64,000 bases of DNA from Vagococcus fluvialis (lineage in GTDB: Bacteria > Bacillota > Bacilli > Lactobacillales > Vagococcaceae), in the NCBI RefSeq assembly GCF_003337315.1, contig NZ_QPJV01000001.1:124001-188000 (forward strand). The letters run 5' to 3'. Numbering within the stretch: the first letter of the stretch is position 1; the number at the start of each line of letters is the position of its first letter. The notes under the pieces were generated by a model, which was not told where the DNA came from, did no database searches, and saw only the letters and a list, made by a program, of their open reading frames with translations. Positions 46,856-57,248 of this stretch are shown here, piece by piece. Position numbers and translations under genes: made by a program.

Positions 46856-46903
46856 ATTTCCCACTTCTTTCTTAATGGCTTAATTAATTTTAACATAATA
46901 TAA

Positions 46904-46941
46904 GACAAAAAAAGAACTCCCAAATAAATGGAAGTTCTTAA
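46904..46941 (-). terminator. Terminator of the gcv operon
   Basis: Minus-strand AAGAACTTCC / GGGAGTTCTT arms with a TTTTTTT tail, downstream of gcvPB. Confidence 0.85.
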
Positions 46942-46944
46942 TCA

Positions 46945-48371
<1,427 letters not shown>

Positions 48372-48375
<4 letters not shown>

Positions 48376-49694
48376 CCTTTAGTAACCTCCTTTAATGTTG
48401 AAACAAGATAGTCCATCTCTTCTTTAGTTGCAAGTTCTGTGACACACCATAAAATATTATCCCCTACTGGTAATCCGCCTAAGATACCTTTTTCTTGTAA
48501 GGCTTTATTAACTTCTGTAGGATTAATTGGTGAATGTGTTAAGAATTCATGGAAAAATTCACTTGAATGAACTAATCCGAATCCATCAATTTTACTTAAT
48601 TCTTTTTGTAAATAATGAGCTTTACTGTAACATTGTTCAGCCACATTTTTTAAGCCATTAGGTCCCATTGCTGATAAATAAACACTAGCAGTTAAGGCAC
48701 AATGTGCTTGATTCGAACAAATATTAGAAGATGATTTTTCACGTCTAATATGTTGCTCACGTGCTTGAAGTGTTAATACAAAGGCACGTTCTCCGTCTTT
48801 ATCAACTGTTTGACCTGCAATACGTCCAGGTAATTTACGTGTCATTTTTTCAGTTGTAGCCATAAAGCCTAAGTAAGGGCCACCAAAGTTCATAGCAAGT
48901 CCTAAAGGCTGACCTTCACCAGTAGCAATATCTGCGCCACACTCAAATGGTGTTTTTAAAACTGATGACGTAATTGGGTTGATTCCCATAATGAATTTAG
49001 CTTTACTTTCATGAACTATTTCTGCTAACTCTTCGCATGATTCAATGATACCGTAGTAGTTAGGTTGTTCTACATAAAGACAAGCCGTTGTTTCATCCAA
49101 TAAAGAGGCAAGAGCTTCTTGATCTGTAACACCATTTTTTTCAGGTACAATCACAACTTCTGTCCCCATAGCGTGACAATAAGTTTTAATTGTTTGAATG
49201 GTCATTGGATGGGTTGTTGCAGAAACAAGTGCTTTATTACGACGACGATCAATACACATATTAACACCTTCAGCTGCTGCACTAGAACCATCATAAACAG
49301 ATGCATTAGCAATTGGTAAACCTGTCATTTCTGAAACCATTGTTTGGAATTCAAAAATAGATTGTAGAATACCTTGGCTAATCTCAGCTTGGTAAGGTGT
49401 ATATGCTGTTAAAAATTCTTCTTTTGATGTAATTTGCTTAACAATCGAAGGAATATAATGATAATAAGAACCAGCACCTCTAAAAATCGAATGAAATACT
49501 TGGTTTTTTTGAGCTATTCCTTCCATAATACGACGAACTTCTACTTCCGATTTGCCACTTGGAATATTTAATTCTTTAATTCGTAAAGATTCTGGTATTT
49601 CTTTAAATAAATCATCCACACTATTTAGTCCTAGTATCTTCACTAATTCATCTTGCTCTGTTTGACTAGATGGAATGTAGTTATAGTTCCCCAT
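48372..49694 (-). CDS. gcvPA: Glycine dehydrogenase (decarboxylating) subunit 1
   Basis: 440 residues, the N-terminal half of split P-protein. The N-terminal YIPSSQTEQDELVKILG, FRGAGSYYHYIPSIV, TAYTPYQAEISQG (about 102-114) and LQAREQHIRREKSSSNICSN are characteristic. It must pair with GcvPB. It begins five bases after the gcvH stop codon and overlaps gcvPB by four bases. Confidence 0.96.
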
Positions 49695-49699
49695 TAATG

Positions 49700-50080
49700 T
49701 TAAGCCTCCTCTTCAACCACTTCATTGTATGCTTCAAGATTTAATAATTCTTCTTTATCTGTAATGTTACTTACTTCGAATAACCAATTTTCAAAAGGAG
49801 CTTCGTTAACACTTTCAGGTGCGTCTTCTAACTCAGTATTAATTTTTGAAATAACACCAGTAAATGGTGTATAAATATCAGAAACAGTTTTAACTGATTC
49901 AACTTCTGCAATTTGCTCTCCTTTTGTCACTTCTTGATCTACTTCAGGAAGTTCCACAAAAACAATATCTCCTAATTGTTCTTGAGCAAAATCAGTAATT
50001 CCTACTACTGCAGTTGTTTCATCAATAAATTTAACCCACTCGTGAGTTGCTAAATAGTTTATTTCTGTTGGTCTTGACAT
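49700..50080 (-). CDS. gcvH: Glycine cleavage system H protein
   Basis: 126 residues. The lipoyl carrier that shuttles the aminomethyl group between P, T and L proteins. The lipoylation lysine is Lys64 in EVESVKTVSDIYTP. THEWVKF near the N-terminus and the glycine-rich turns of the lipoyl fold are present. It could also be octanoylated and act as a lipoyl relay, as in Bacillus. Strong TAGGAGGAAT precedes the ATG. Confidence 0.97.
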   Translation of the reverse strand: MSRPTEINYLATHEWVKFIDETTAVVGITDFAQEQLGDIVFVELPEVDQEVTKGEQIAEVESVKTVSDIYTPFTGVISKINTELEDAPESVNEAPFENWLFEVSNITDKEELLNLEAYNEVVEEEA

Positions 50081-50103
50081 ACTAAATTCCTCCTAAAAGT
50101 TTC

Positions 50104-51186
50104 TTATTTTTTATAAAAAGGCATCGGTACAACTTCTGCCTTAATGCGTCTTTTACGTACTTCTACTTCTACTTCTTGCCCAATTTCAGCGTAATCTTTA
50201 TCAACTAGTGCCATTGCTATAGCATAGCCTAAAAAAGGAGCGTGAGTTCCAGATGTTGAGATACCAATTTCTTTATCCTTAACAAAAATCGGTGCTTCTT
50301 CTCTAACTATGCCTTTTCCAGTAATCTTCAAACCTACTCTTATTTTTTTCGCATCATTGTTAAGTAAAGCTCCTTTACCGATAAAACTTTCTTTTTTTAA
50401 TTTAACTGCAAATCTTAACCCTACTTGTAAGGGATTAATTTCTTCACTCATCTCATGACCGTATAATGGCATACCTGCTTCAAGACGTAGAGTATCTCTT
50501 GCACCTAAACCACAAGGTACAATATTAAATTCTTCTCCTGCTTCAAGAAGTAGCTCCCAAACTTTAACCACATCTTCTGATTTTGTATAAAGTTCATAGC
50601 CATTCTCGCCAGTGTAGCCAGTTTCAGAAACGTCAACAATCATACCATCTAACACTACTCCTTCTTTAAAGGTGTAGTATTTAGCTGGGAAATCTTCTGC
50701 TTTGATTAGTTTTTCAAGAGTTGCTTTGGCTTTTGGGCCTTGAAGTGCTACTAAACCAGTTGCCTCACTTCGGTCTATAGCCTCTGCTTCTCCAGTAATA
50801 TGTGAAGAAATCCATTCGAAGTCCTTTTCTTTATTCGAAGCATTCACCACGGCCATGTATTTTTGATTATTGTATTTATACAAAATCAAATCATCAATAA
50901 TACCGCCCTTTTCATTACACATTAATGTATATTTTATTTGGCCATCTGCCATATCTTTAAAATCATTGGTAAAAATTTCCTGAATGTTCGCTAATGCGTC
51001 TTTTCCTTCAATAAAAATTTCTCCCATATGTGATACATCAAAGAGTCCAACAGACTCACGTACTGCCATATGCTCCTTAACTAATCCCGTTGCCCCATAT
51101 TGAACAGGTAGCTCATATCCTCCGAAAGGTACGATTTTCCCTTTTAAATCAACATGATTTTGATAAAGTGGTGTTCTTTTGTTCAT
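50104..51186 (-). CDS. gcvT: Aminomethyltransferase (glycine cleavage T protein)
   Basis: 360 residues. It releases ammonia and makes 5,10-methylene-tetrahydrofolate. FDVSHMGEIFIEG (about 49-61), SETGYTGENGYELY (about 184-197) and CGLGARDTLRLEAGMPLYGHE (about 224-244) are signatures. The ATG at 51186 follows GAGGGGAAG; an in-frame TTG eight codons earlier is less likely. First gene of the gcvT-H-PA-PB operon. No lpd (L protein) is present here. The 190-base upstream region holds a terminator and an extended -10 (TGGTATGAT) but no glycine riboswitch that I can recognise. Confidence 0.95.
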   Translation of the reverse strand: MNKRTPLYQNHVDLKGKIVPFGGYELPVQYGATGLVKEHMAVRESVGLFDVSHMGEIFIEGKDALANIQEIFTNDFKDMADGQIKYTLMCNEKGGIIDDLILYKYNNQKYMAVVNASNKEKDFEWISSHITGEAEAIDRSEATGLVALQGPKAKATLEKLIKAEDFPAKYYTFKEGVVLDGMIVDVSETGYTGENGYELYTKSEDVVKVWELLLEAGEEFNIVPCGLGARDTLRLEAGMPLYGHEMSEEINPLQVGLRFAVKLKKESFIGKGALLNNDAKKIRVGLKITGKGIVREEAPIFVKDKEIGISTSGTHAPFLGYAIAMALVDKDYAEIGQEVEVEVRKRRIKAEVVPMPFYKK

Positions 51187-51333
51187 TAAATACTTCCCCT
51201 CTCTATTCAAATAGTAACGCTTTAAAAATCTTTTATAAATAAATCATACCATATTTTATGCAAGAAAAAAGAGCAAACCGATATTTCTTTAATGTTCGTT
51301 TTTATTTTATATTTTATCTACAAATAAAAAAAA

Positions 51334-51376
51334 TAAAGGTTAATCATCCTTAAATAAGAACGATTAACCTTCTGTA
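51334..51376 (-). terminator. Terminator of the third MFS gene
   Basis: Minus-strand AAGGTTAATC / GATTAACCTT arms with an AT-rich loop and an ATTTTTTTT tail. Confidence 0.85.
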
Positions 51377-51379
51377 TTA

Positions 51380-52750
51380 TTAAATAGTACTTTTTTCGTT
51401 GTTTTTTGAAAACGTTTTAAAAACAAAAACACTTGTAATAATTAATAAAATGAACAAACTAATCAAAGCCACCTTAGCACCAATCTGAGTTCCAACTTTG
51501 TAATCACTATTTGAACGTTGAAACACATCAAGTATAATTGCTACAAAAGAAGTTGATATAGCCCCCATAAATTGTTGTAATGTACTAAAAACTGCATTAC
51601 CATCGTCCTGTAAAGTCGTGTCAATTGCTGATAAACCAACTGTCATAACATTACTATAAGAAAGACCAACACCTATCATAAATATAACGTGACAAGTTGT
51701 AATTAAGAGCATGTTACCTGTTTGAATCACAAAAATTAAACCTAACCAACCAACAATTGCCGTTAAAATACCGATTCCAATAGGTTTTTTAAAGCCTAAT
51801 TTATCCAGCATTTGGCCTGATAATGGAGCAAATAATGCGCCAACTAATGCACCTGGAAACATCATTACGCCAGCTCTTGAAGCTGGTACTTCAGAAACAA
51901 TTTGAATGTAGTTTGGTAACACAAATGATACACCTAAAAGTAAGACTTGATAAATTAAAAATGAAGCCAAATAAATTGAAAACATTTTGTTTGAAAAGAC
52001 GTTTAAATTAAGTAATGTTTTTTCTTGATTTGCTTTATAAAATAAAATAGCCGCTACAATACCAATTGCTAGAGAAATAAAACCAAAGACTGATTGTAGA
52101 TAACTAAAGAAGAATAAAAGCCCTGTAAACATAACTGATAAATAAATAGCTGCTTTCATATTGATTGAATCTGTTTTACTTTGTTCTTCTTTTGGAATTG
52201 CATATAAACCAATTAAAGTTGAAATAGCTAGAATGGGTAATAATAAAATATAAATATATTTCCAATCTAGTTGAGTTGTTAAAATACCACCATATGTCGG
52301 TCCCATGGCTGGAGCAATAGATGTCGTTAAATTACCAATACCAATCATCATTCCTCTTTTTTCAAGGGGAACTTTAGTTAGGATAATATTAAACATTAAG
52401 GGTAAAGCAATCCCTGTAGCCACACCTTGTAAAAGTCTACCTATCAGCAACATACTGAATGAAAAAGCAAAAGCATCAATCACTACTCCAGCTACAAAAA
52501 AGAGACTTGATGCTAAAAACAATTGTCTTTTACTGTAATTTTTAATTAAATAAGATGACAATGGCACAACAATTGAGATCATCAATAAATAGATAGTCGT
52601 TACCCATTGAACTTGACTTGTAGTGATTCCAAATTCTTTAATCAAGGTTGGAAAAGTTACATTCATCGCCGTTTCAATTAATACACCTGCAAAAGACATC
52701 ATACCAGTCGCAAGGACTGCTAAATTAACATGAAATTTTTTTTGTTCCAT
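51380..52750 (-). CDS. MFS multidrug transporter, DHA2 (EmrB/LmrB-like), 14 spans
   Basis: 456 residues with about 14 membrane segments, the DHA2 layout. The N-terminal span contains ETAMNVTFPTLIKEFG, the DHA2 D1/motif region; motif C is visible as GNLTTSIAPAMGPTYGGIL (about 143-161). It would export drugs or lincosamide-like compounds in exchange for protons. The ATG at 52750 follows GGGAGAGAATT; the upstream extension to 52828 runs through a terminator hairpin. The 5' leader carries a promoter, a hairpin and a terminator, suggesting attenuation control. Confidence 0.85.
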   Translation of the reverse strand: MEQKKFHVNLAVLATGMMSFAGVLIETAMNVTFPTLIKEFGITTSQVQWVTTIYLLMISIVVPLSSYLIKNYSKRQLFLASSLFFVAGVVIDAFAFSFSMLLIGRLLQGVATGIALPLMFNIILTKVPLEKRGMMIGIGNLTTSIAPAMGPTYGGILTTQLDWKYIYILLLPILAISTLIGLYAIPKEEQSKTDSINMKAAIYLSVMFTGLLFFFSYLQSVFGFISLAIGIVAAILFYKANQEKTLLNLNVFSNKMFSIYLASFLIYQVLLLGVSFVLPNYIQIVSEVPASRAGVMMFPGALVGALFAPLSGQMLDKLGFKKPIGIGILTAIVGWLGLIFVIQTGNMLLITTCHVIFMIGVGLSYSNVMTVGLSAIDTTLQDDGNAVFSTLQQFMGAISTSFVAIILDVFQRSNSDYKVGTQIGAKVALISLFILLIITSVFVFKTFSKNNEKSTI

Positions 52751-52773
52751 AATTCTCTCCCTCATTACCACAG

Positions 52774-52842
52774 AAAAAGAGAGCCGAAATTCATCAAAAT
52801 GATAAATTTCGCCTCTCTCTCGACACAAAACTAATTTTGTGT
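52774..52842 (-). promoter_or_regulatory. Leader hairpin plus terminator before the DHA2 MFS gene
   Basis: Minus strand: a perfect hairpin ACACAAAA-TTAG-TTTTGTGT (52823-52842), then AGAGAGGCGAAATTTATC pairing with GATGAATTTCGGCTCTCT and a TTTTT tail (52774-52818). It lies between the promoter at 52867 and the gene, so transcripts from that promoter must pass it. It could also serve as the terminator of the upstream oppA operon. Confidence 0.65.
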
Positions 52843-52866
52843 TATCTGTACGATTTATATATCTTT

Positions 52867-52895
52867 ATTTTAAAAGATGAATAAATCAATGTCAA
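52867..52895 (-). promoter_or_regulatory. Promoter upstream of the DHA2 MFS leader
   Basis: Minus-strand TTGACA, 17 bases, TAAAAT. Predicted transcript start near 52860, about 110 bases before the ATG. Confidence 0.75.
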
Positions 52896-52923
52896 GTAAT
52901 AAAAGTTTTTTTTGCTTTAAAGA

Positions 52924-54561
52924 TTATTTAACGTAAGCTAAACGATAAGAAACAGTTCGTCCAAAAGGAAAAACTTGAATATCATGTAAACGATCAGATT
53001 TTAAATAACCTACTGAGCCTTGGTATAAAGGAAGCACACCTGCATCTTTTTCAATTAAGATTTTTTCTAAATCTAATAGTTTTTCCCAACGTTTTTCAGG
53101 TGTTTTAGCTAAATCAAATCTTGCTTCACTTAACCCTTTATCGTAATCAGGGTTTTCGTACTTAGCCGTATTTAATCCACCTTTTGAATCATAAAATTCT
53201 AAAAAGTTAATTGGGTCTGAATAATCCGGTGTCCAAGTTCCGAAAACTAAATCAAATTCTCCTTTATTTTGGAAATCTAATCTATTTTGTAGAGGCATTG
53301 ATTTTAAATTAATTTTTAGTCCTGGTAAATTTTGTTCTAGCTGACCTTGAACATATTCGATTGTTTTCTTAGCAGTCCCTGAATCAGCTGACATTAATTC
53401 AAGTTCAATTGTGTCTTTACCTAATTCTTTCTTAGCTAAGTCCCAACTCTTTTGAGCTTCTTTTAAATCATAAGGTAATAAGTCACCATTTTCTTTTCTA
53501 AAATCTTCATGATTAACTGGATCTTTTGCAAAATTTTCTGGGACAAATCCATTTAATGCAAGGGAGCCGTCACCTAAAATTTCATTAGCAAATTGTTCTT
53601 TGTCTATACCTTGTAAAATGGCTTTACGAACATTAACATTTCCTGTAACTTCACGTTTTTGATTAGGACTTAGATAACCAACCATTGCTTTTGGTACAAA
53701 AGTTGCTTGCTCTGAATTTTTATATTCTTGAGCATACGTATCACTTAAGGTTGTATAATCCACTTCACCTGCTTCAAACATTTGAACACCAGTTGCAACC
53801 TCTTTAACAACTTGAACATTTATTTTATCAAGTTTGACATTATCTTTATCCCAATATTGGTCATTTTTAACAAGTTCCCATGTATCATTGGCACCGCTCC
53901 AGCCTTGAACTAAGAAAGGTCCATTCCCTACAAAATCATCTGAACTTGTTCCATATGCTTCTTTTTTCTCAGCAGCAAATTTAGCATTTTTTGGCATAAA
54001 AGGTGTTCCAATTAAAACTTGGTCTAAATATGGAATTGGATACTCTAGAGTTAATTCTAAAGTCTTATCATTTAATGCTTTAACACCAAAAGAATCTAGT
54101 TCACTTTTGGACTCACGAATAGCTCGACCATTTTTAAAAATATCCATTTGGTTACTACTTGTTGAACCGTAATTTGGGTCAATCACATTTTTAAAAGAAT
54201 AAACAAAATCTTCTGCTTTAACAGCGTCTCCATTTGACCACTTAGCCTCATCTTTAATTGTAAAAGTGTAGACCAAACCATCTTCACTAACTTTAGGTTC
54301 TTCTTTGGCCATAGCAAGTTCAGGTAAGCCATCTTTGTTTAAACGATATAATCCTTCCATTCCTTGCCCAATCATGTCAGAGCTGTTAACATCTGAATAA
54401 AGTGCACTGTCTAAAGTTGATAACTCTCCAGTTGAAACCACATTAATTTCCTGTTTAACTTCCCTTTTTTCATCTTTCACTGAATCAGTATTTTTTCCTG
54501 TTCCACAAGCCGATAAGACAAGAGCAGTCACTAACAATAAGCCACTAAATTTCTTTTTCAT
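52924..54561 (-). CDS. OppA-family peptide-binding lipoprotein
   Basis: 545 residues. Type II signal peptide with lipobox LSAC (lipidated Cys19). The SBP_bac_5 fold is shown by the STLDSALYSDVNSSDMIGQGMEGLYRL stretch (about 50-76, cited by position), EGMAKEEPKVS-like region and WSNGDAVKAEDFVYSFKN. It should bind oligopeptides outside the membrane and deliver them to an Opp/Dpp permease. No permease or ATPase gene lies nearby, so it probably docks on one encoded elsewhere. It follows the C26 amidotransferase gene by 16 bases, which hints at gamma-glutamyl peptides as cargo. Confidence 0.9.
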   Translation of the reverse strand: MKKKFSGLLLVTALVLSACGTGKNTDSVKDEKREVKQEINVVSTGELSTLDSALYSDVNSSDMIGQGMEGLYRLNKDGLPELAMAKEEPKVSEDGLVYTFTIKDEAKWSNGDAVKAEDFVYSFKNVIDPNYGSTSSNQMDIFKNGRAIRESKSELDSFGVKALNDKTLELTLEYPIPYLDQVLIGTPFMPKNAKFAAEKKEAYGTSSDDFVGNGPFLVQGWSGANDTWELVKNDQYWDKDNVKLDKINVQVVKEVATGVQMFEAGEVDYTTLSDTYAQEYKNSEQATFVPKAMVGYLSPNQKREVTGNVNVRKAILQGIDKEQFANEILGDGSLALNGFVPENFAKDPVNHEDFRKENGDLLPYDLKEAQKSWDLAKKELGKDTIELELMSADSGTAKKTIEYVQGQLEQNLPGLKINLKSMPLQNRLDFQNKGEFDLVFGTWTPDYSDPINFLEFYDSKGGLNTAKYENPDYDKGLSEARFDLAKTPEKRWEKLLDLEKILIEKDAGVLPLYQGSVGYLKSDRLHDIQVFPFGRTVSYRLAYVK

Positions 54562-54577
54562 TTTCTAAGTCCCTCCA

Positions 54578-55300
54578 TTACAACTCGTTGACAACGAAAT
54601 CAAACATTTGACGTTCTTTTTCAAATTCTTCAAAGTAAAAATCAGGGTGCCACTGAAGACCTATCCAACGATTTTTCTCATCTAAACTCTCAACAGCTTC
54701 AACAATGCCATCCTCACTAGTTGCTGTGACAACAAGTTCTTTAGCTACATCTTTAATAGCTTGGAAGTGGAAAGAATTAACCTTAGTTTCATTTCCGTAA
54801 ACTTGACTAATCAAGCTATCCTCTTTAATTGTGACACTATGAGTTGGAATTTCTCTTGGTGTTGGATCTTGCATGTGTTTAACAGGTTCAATATCTCTTT
54901 TACTTAAATCTTGATGAAGAGTCCCTCCTAAAGCAACATTTAGTAATTGTAGACCTCTACAAACAGCAAAGATTGGTTTTTCTTGACGAATGGCTTCATG
55001 AATTAATGCTAACTCAAACTCATCACGAGGCGTTAACATTAGTGATTCATCAAAAAGACGTTTTTCATTATAAAATTTAGGGTTAACATTTTGTCCCCCA
55101 GTTAAAACTAATTTATCTATTTGTGTCACATAGCTTTTTGCATCTTCTTTTGAAGACACAGGTAAAAGAATAGGTAGTCCTCCTACTTGTTGCACACCTC
55201 TTACATAACCTGCTGGTAAATAATTAATTGGCAAATTATGTAATTTTGCTCCTGAATCTTCTGTCTCATTTAAAGAAATACCTATAATCGGTTTTGTCAT
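54578..55300 (-). CDS. C26 class I glutamine amidotransferase-like hydrolase (gamma-glutamyl hydrolase family)
   Basis: 240 residues. Nucleophile Cys114 in FAVCRGLQLLN, with GGTLHQDL just after, and His218 in GLQWHPDFYF. The triad Glu of PuuD (WHPE) is Asp220 here, a conservative change. Relatives cleave gamma-glutamyl bonds, for example gamma-Glu-GABA. The gene sits between a Cys-rich small ORF and an OppA-type lipoprotein, which would fit hydrolysis of imported gamma-glutamyl peptides such as glutathione; that is inference. The ATG at 55300 follows GAGGAAG; the TTG just before is not needed. Confidence 0.85.
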   Translation of the reverse strand: MTKPIIGISLNETEDSGAKLHNLPINYLPAGYVRGVQQVGGLPILLPVSSKEDAKSYVTQIDKLVLTGGQNVNPKFYNEKRLFDESLMLTPRDEFELALIHEAIRQEKPIFAVCRGLQLLNVALGGTLHQDLSKRDIEPVKHMQDPTPREIPTHSVTIKEDSLISQVYGNETKVNSFHFQAIKDVAKELVVTATSEDGIVEAVESLDEKNRWIGLQWHPDFYFEEFEKERQMFDFVVNEL

Positions 55301-55347
55301 CAAATCTTCCTCATCTATTTAATTTTCAAATATTATTAATTAATAAT

Positions 55348-55449
55348 CTAGCGACAACAACACTGGTAGCCTTCACAATCACTGGCAGCACTATCCTGCC
55401 ATTTCAAATAAACACGACTAACAAAAAATACTTGTGTCTCTTTATTCAT
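55348..55449 (-). CDS. 33-residue Cys-rich small ORF, probable leader peptide
   Basis: ATG at 55449, preceded by AAAGGGGTGG, opens a 33-codon frame ending DCEGYQCCCR. The last codons include TGT-TGT-TGT then CGC and stop. It has its own promoter (55526-55554) and an untranslated leader of about 70 bases, and ends 47 bases before the C26 hydrolase gene in the same direction. Three consecutive Cys codons near the stop are what a cysteine-sensing leader peptide would have. A secreted or metal-binding microprotein is the alternative, but there is no signal peptide. A hairpin TGGCAG-GATAGTG-CTGCCA lies within the frame. Confidence 0.68.
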   Translation of the reverse strand: MNKETQVFFVSRVYLKWQDSAASDCEGYQCCCR

Positions 55450-55525
55450 TAAAAACCACCCCTTTGTAAGTTATCACTAAAGTCTAGATGAAAAAATTTA
55501 ATCTATCTTTAATGTATTGGGAAAA

Positions 55526-55554
55526 ATCTTATCAAATTGCTTACAATAAGTCAA
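55526..55554 (-). promoter_or_regulatory. Promoter of the small ORF-C26-oppA operon
   Basis: Minus-strand TTGACT, 17 bases, TAAGAT, just downstream of the rlmN terminator. Confidence 0.72.
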
Positions 55555-55565
55555 CAAATTAAATC

Positions 55566-55603
55566 AATAAAAAAACAACCTAAGAGATTAGATTGCTTTT
55601 TTT
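55566..55603 (-). terminator. Terminator of rlmN
   Basis: Minus-strand CAATCTAA-TCTC-TTAGGTTG hairpin (one G-U pair) flanked by an A-run and a TTTTTTT tail, overlapping the last rlmN codons. Confidence 0.78.
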
Positions 55604-56658
55604 GTCTTATTTTTCATTTGCTTACTTCTTAACTGACCACACGCTGCATCAATATCTGTACCAAATTCTTGTCGCATAACAGCATTAATTCCATTCTTTT
55701 TAAGAATCTCATAAAAAGCAATAATGTCTTTTTTAGTACTTCTTTGATACGTGTCATGTTCACTCACTGAATTATAAGGAATTAAATTCACGTAAGATAG
55801 TTTTTTCTTATTTTTAAGTAGCTCTGCTAATTGTTCAGCATGTTCTGGCAAATCGTTAACTCCTGATAACATAATGTATTCAAAAGTAATTCTTCTGTTA
55901 GTTTCAGCTAAATAAAAATCAACGGCATCCATTAGTCTTTCTAGAGGATAAGCTTTATTAATGACCATCATTTTAGTTCGCACATCATTATTTGGTGCAT
56001 GTAAAGATATTGCTAAGTTAACCTGCATTGGCTCTTTTGCAAACTGTTTAATCTTTGGTACTAGTCCACTTGTCGAGACTGTCATGTGTCTTGCACCAAT
56101 ATTAAGTCCTTTTGAGTCATTCATAATAGTTAAGAAACTCATCACATTATGATAATTATCAAATGGTTCTCCAATTCCCATAACAACAATATGACTAACT
56201 CGTTCACCTTCATTACGCTCATCAAAATAATGTTGAACCTGCATAATTTGAGCAACAATTTCTCCAGCTGTTAAATTTCTTTGTTTTTTTAATAAACCAC
56301 TGGCACAGAATGAGCAACCAATATTGCAGCCAATTTGAGTTGTTACACAAACTGAAAGTCCGTATTTTTGTCTCATTAAGACTGTTTCAATCATATGCTT
56401 ATCTTCTAATTCAAATAAGTATTTAACTGTTCCATCTGCAGACTCTTGAACTACAATCTCTTTTAAAGGGTTTAAAATAAAATTTTCTTCTAATTTTTCT
56501 AATAAACTCTTAGATAAGTTTTTCATTTCACTAAAATTTAATACCCGTTTTTGATACAACCAATCCCAAATTTGTGTTGCTCTAAACTTTTTTTCTCCTT
56601 GATTAACAAGCCAATCGGTTAATTCCGTTTGTGTTAACCCATAAATTGATGGTTTCAT
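55588..56658 (-). CDS. rlmN: 23S rRNA (adenine-2503-C2)-methyltransferase / dual-specificity RlmN
   Basis: 356 residues. Radical SAM enzyme; the 4Fe-4S motif is CNIGCSFC (about 111-118), with GEP in MGIGEPFDN and the catalytic cysteine near the C-terminus in DIDAACGQL. It adds a methyl group to A2503 of 23S rRNA and, in some species, to certain tRNAs. The C-terminal tail ends in Lys-rich KNKTKKAI. The ATG at 56658 has TAGGAGTCAGT upstream; an extension to 56706 lacks a ribosome site. Monocistronic. It is RlmN rather than the resistance enzyme Cfr, judged by overall sequence. Confidence 0.94.
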   Translation of the reverse strand: MKPSIYGLTQTELTDWLVNQGEKKFRATQIWDWLYQKRVLNFSEMKNLSKSLLEKLEENFILNPLKEIVVQESADGTVKYLFELEDKHMIETVLMRQKYGLSVCVTTQIGCNIGCSFCASGLLKKQRNLTAGEIVAQIMQVQHYFDERNEGERVSHIVVMGIGEPFDNYHNVMSFLTIMNDSKGLNIGARHMTVSTSGLVPKIKQFAKEPMQVNLAISLHAPNNDVRTKMMVINKAYPLERLMDAVDFYLAETNRRITFEYIMLSGVNDLPEHAEQLAELLKNKKKLSYVNLIPYNSVSEHDTYQRSTKKDIIAFYEILKKNGINAVMRQEFGTDIDAACGQLRSKQMKNKTKKAI

Positions 56659-56791
56659 ACTGACTCCTACTTTCTCCTGATTGTACACTTTATCACTATA
56701 AAACATTCACAAAGTCTTTGCAATCTAATTAAGATAAATTTAATAGTCAATCTTAAAAAAATAGTTATAATAACTAAAGGAGGTTGGTTTC

Positions 56792-57205
56792 ATGAAATTT
56801 GAAGAATCATTAGCACCAAAAAAAGAAGATATTAAAGAATTACGGGATATTTTAGTTAAATACAATCAACAACATTTTGAAACTAAAGAACAAAAAGAGT
56901 TTTTATTATCTATCAAAAATGATGACAATCAATTAGTTGCAGGTATCAGCGGAGAAATATTTGGAAATTGGATGGAAGTTGACTATCTCGCAGTTGAAGA
57001 GAACTATCGCAGCCACGGCTATGGCAAACAATTACTTCAACAGGTTGAATCACTTGCTTTAAAAGAAAAATGTCGCTATATTTTCATTTCGACATTTGGT
57101 TTTCAGGGAAAAGATTACTATCCAAAATTCGGTTACCAAGAAGTTTTAGTCTTAGAAAATTATCCACTAACTGGAACAGAACATTTTTTTATAAAAGAAC
57201 TATAA
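56792..57205 (+). CDS. GNAT-family N-acetyltransferase
   Basis: 137 residues, one GNAT domain. The acetyl-CoA loop is AVEENYRSHGYGKQLLQQVE (about 69-88), followed by FISTFGFQGKDYYPKFGYQEV. It resembles YhfO-type acetyltransferases of unknown acceptor. AAAGGAGGTTGG precedes the ATG. It is divergent from rlmN and convergent with the AlkD gene, sharing a terminator with the latter. Confidence 0.83.
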   Translation: MKFEESLAPKKEDIKELRDILVKYNQQHFETKEQKEFLLSIKNDDNQLVAGISGEIFGNWMEVDYLAVEENYRSHGYGKQLLQQVESLALKEKCRYIFISTFGFQGKDYYPKFGYQEVLVLENYPLTGTEHFFIKEL

Positions 57206-57248
57206 AAGGATGAGGTTGTGACCTACTTATATCACAACCTCACCTTTT
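57206..57248. terminator. Bidirectional terminator
   Basis: GAGGTTGTGA / TCACAACCTC perfect arms with a ten-base loop, flanked by AAAAGG and CCTTTT. It overlaps the end of the AlkD gene. Confidence 0.83.

Noticed and set aside
51187-51380. Glycine riboswitch before gcvT
   Set aside because: The sequence is AT-rich and lacks the conserved purine-rich cores that I would expect.
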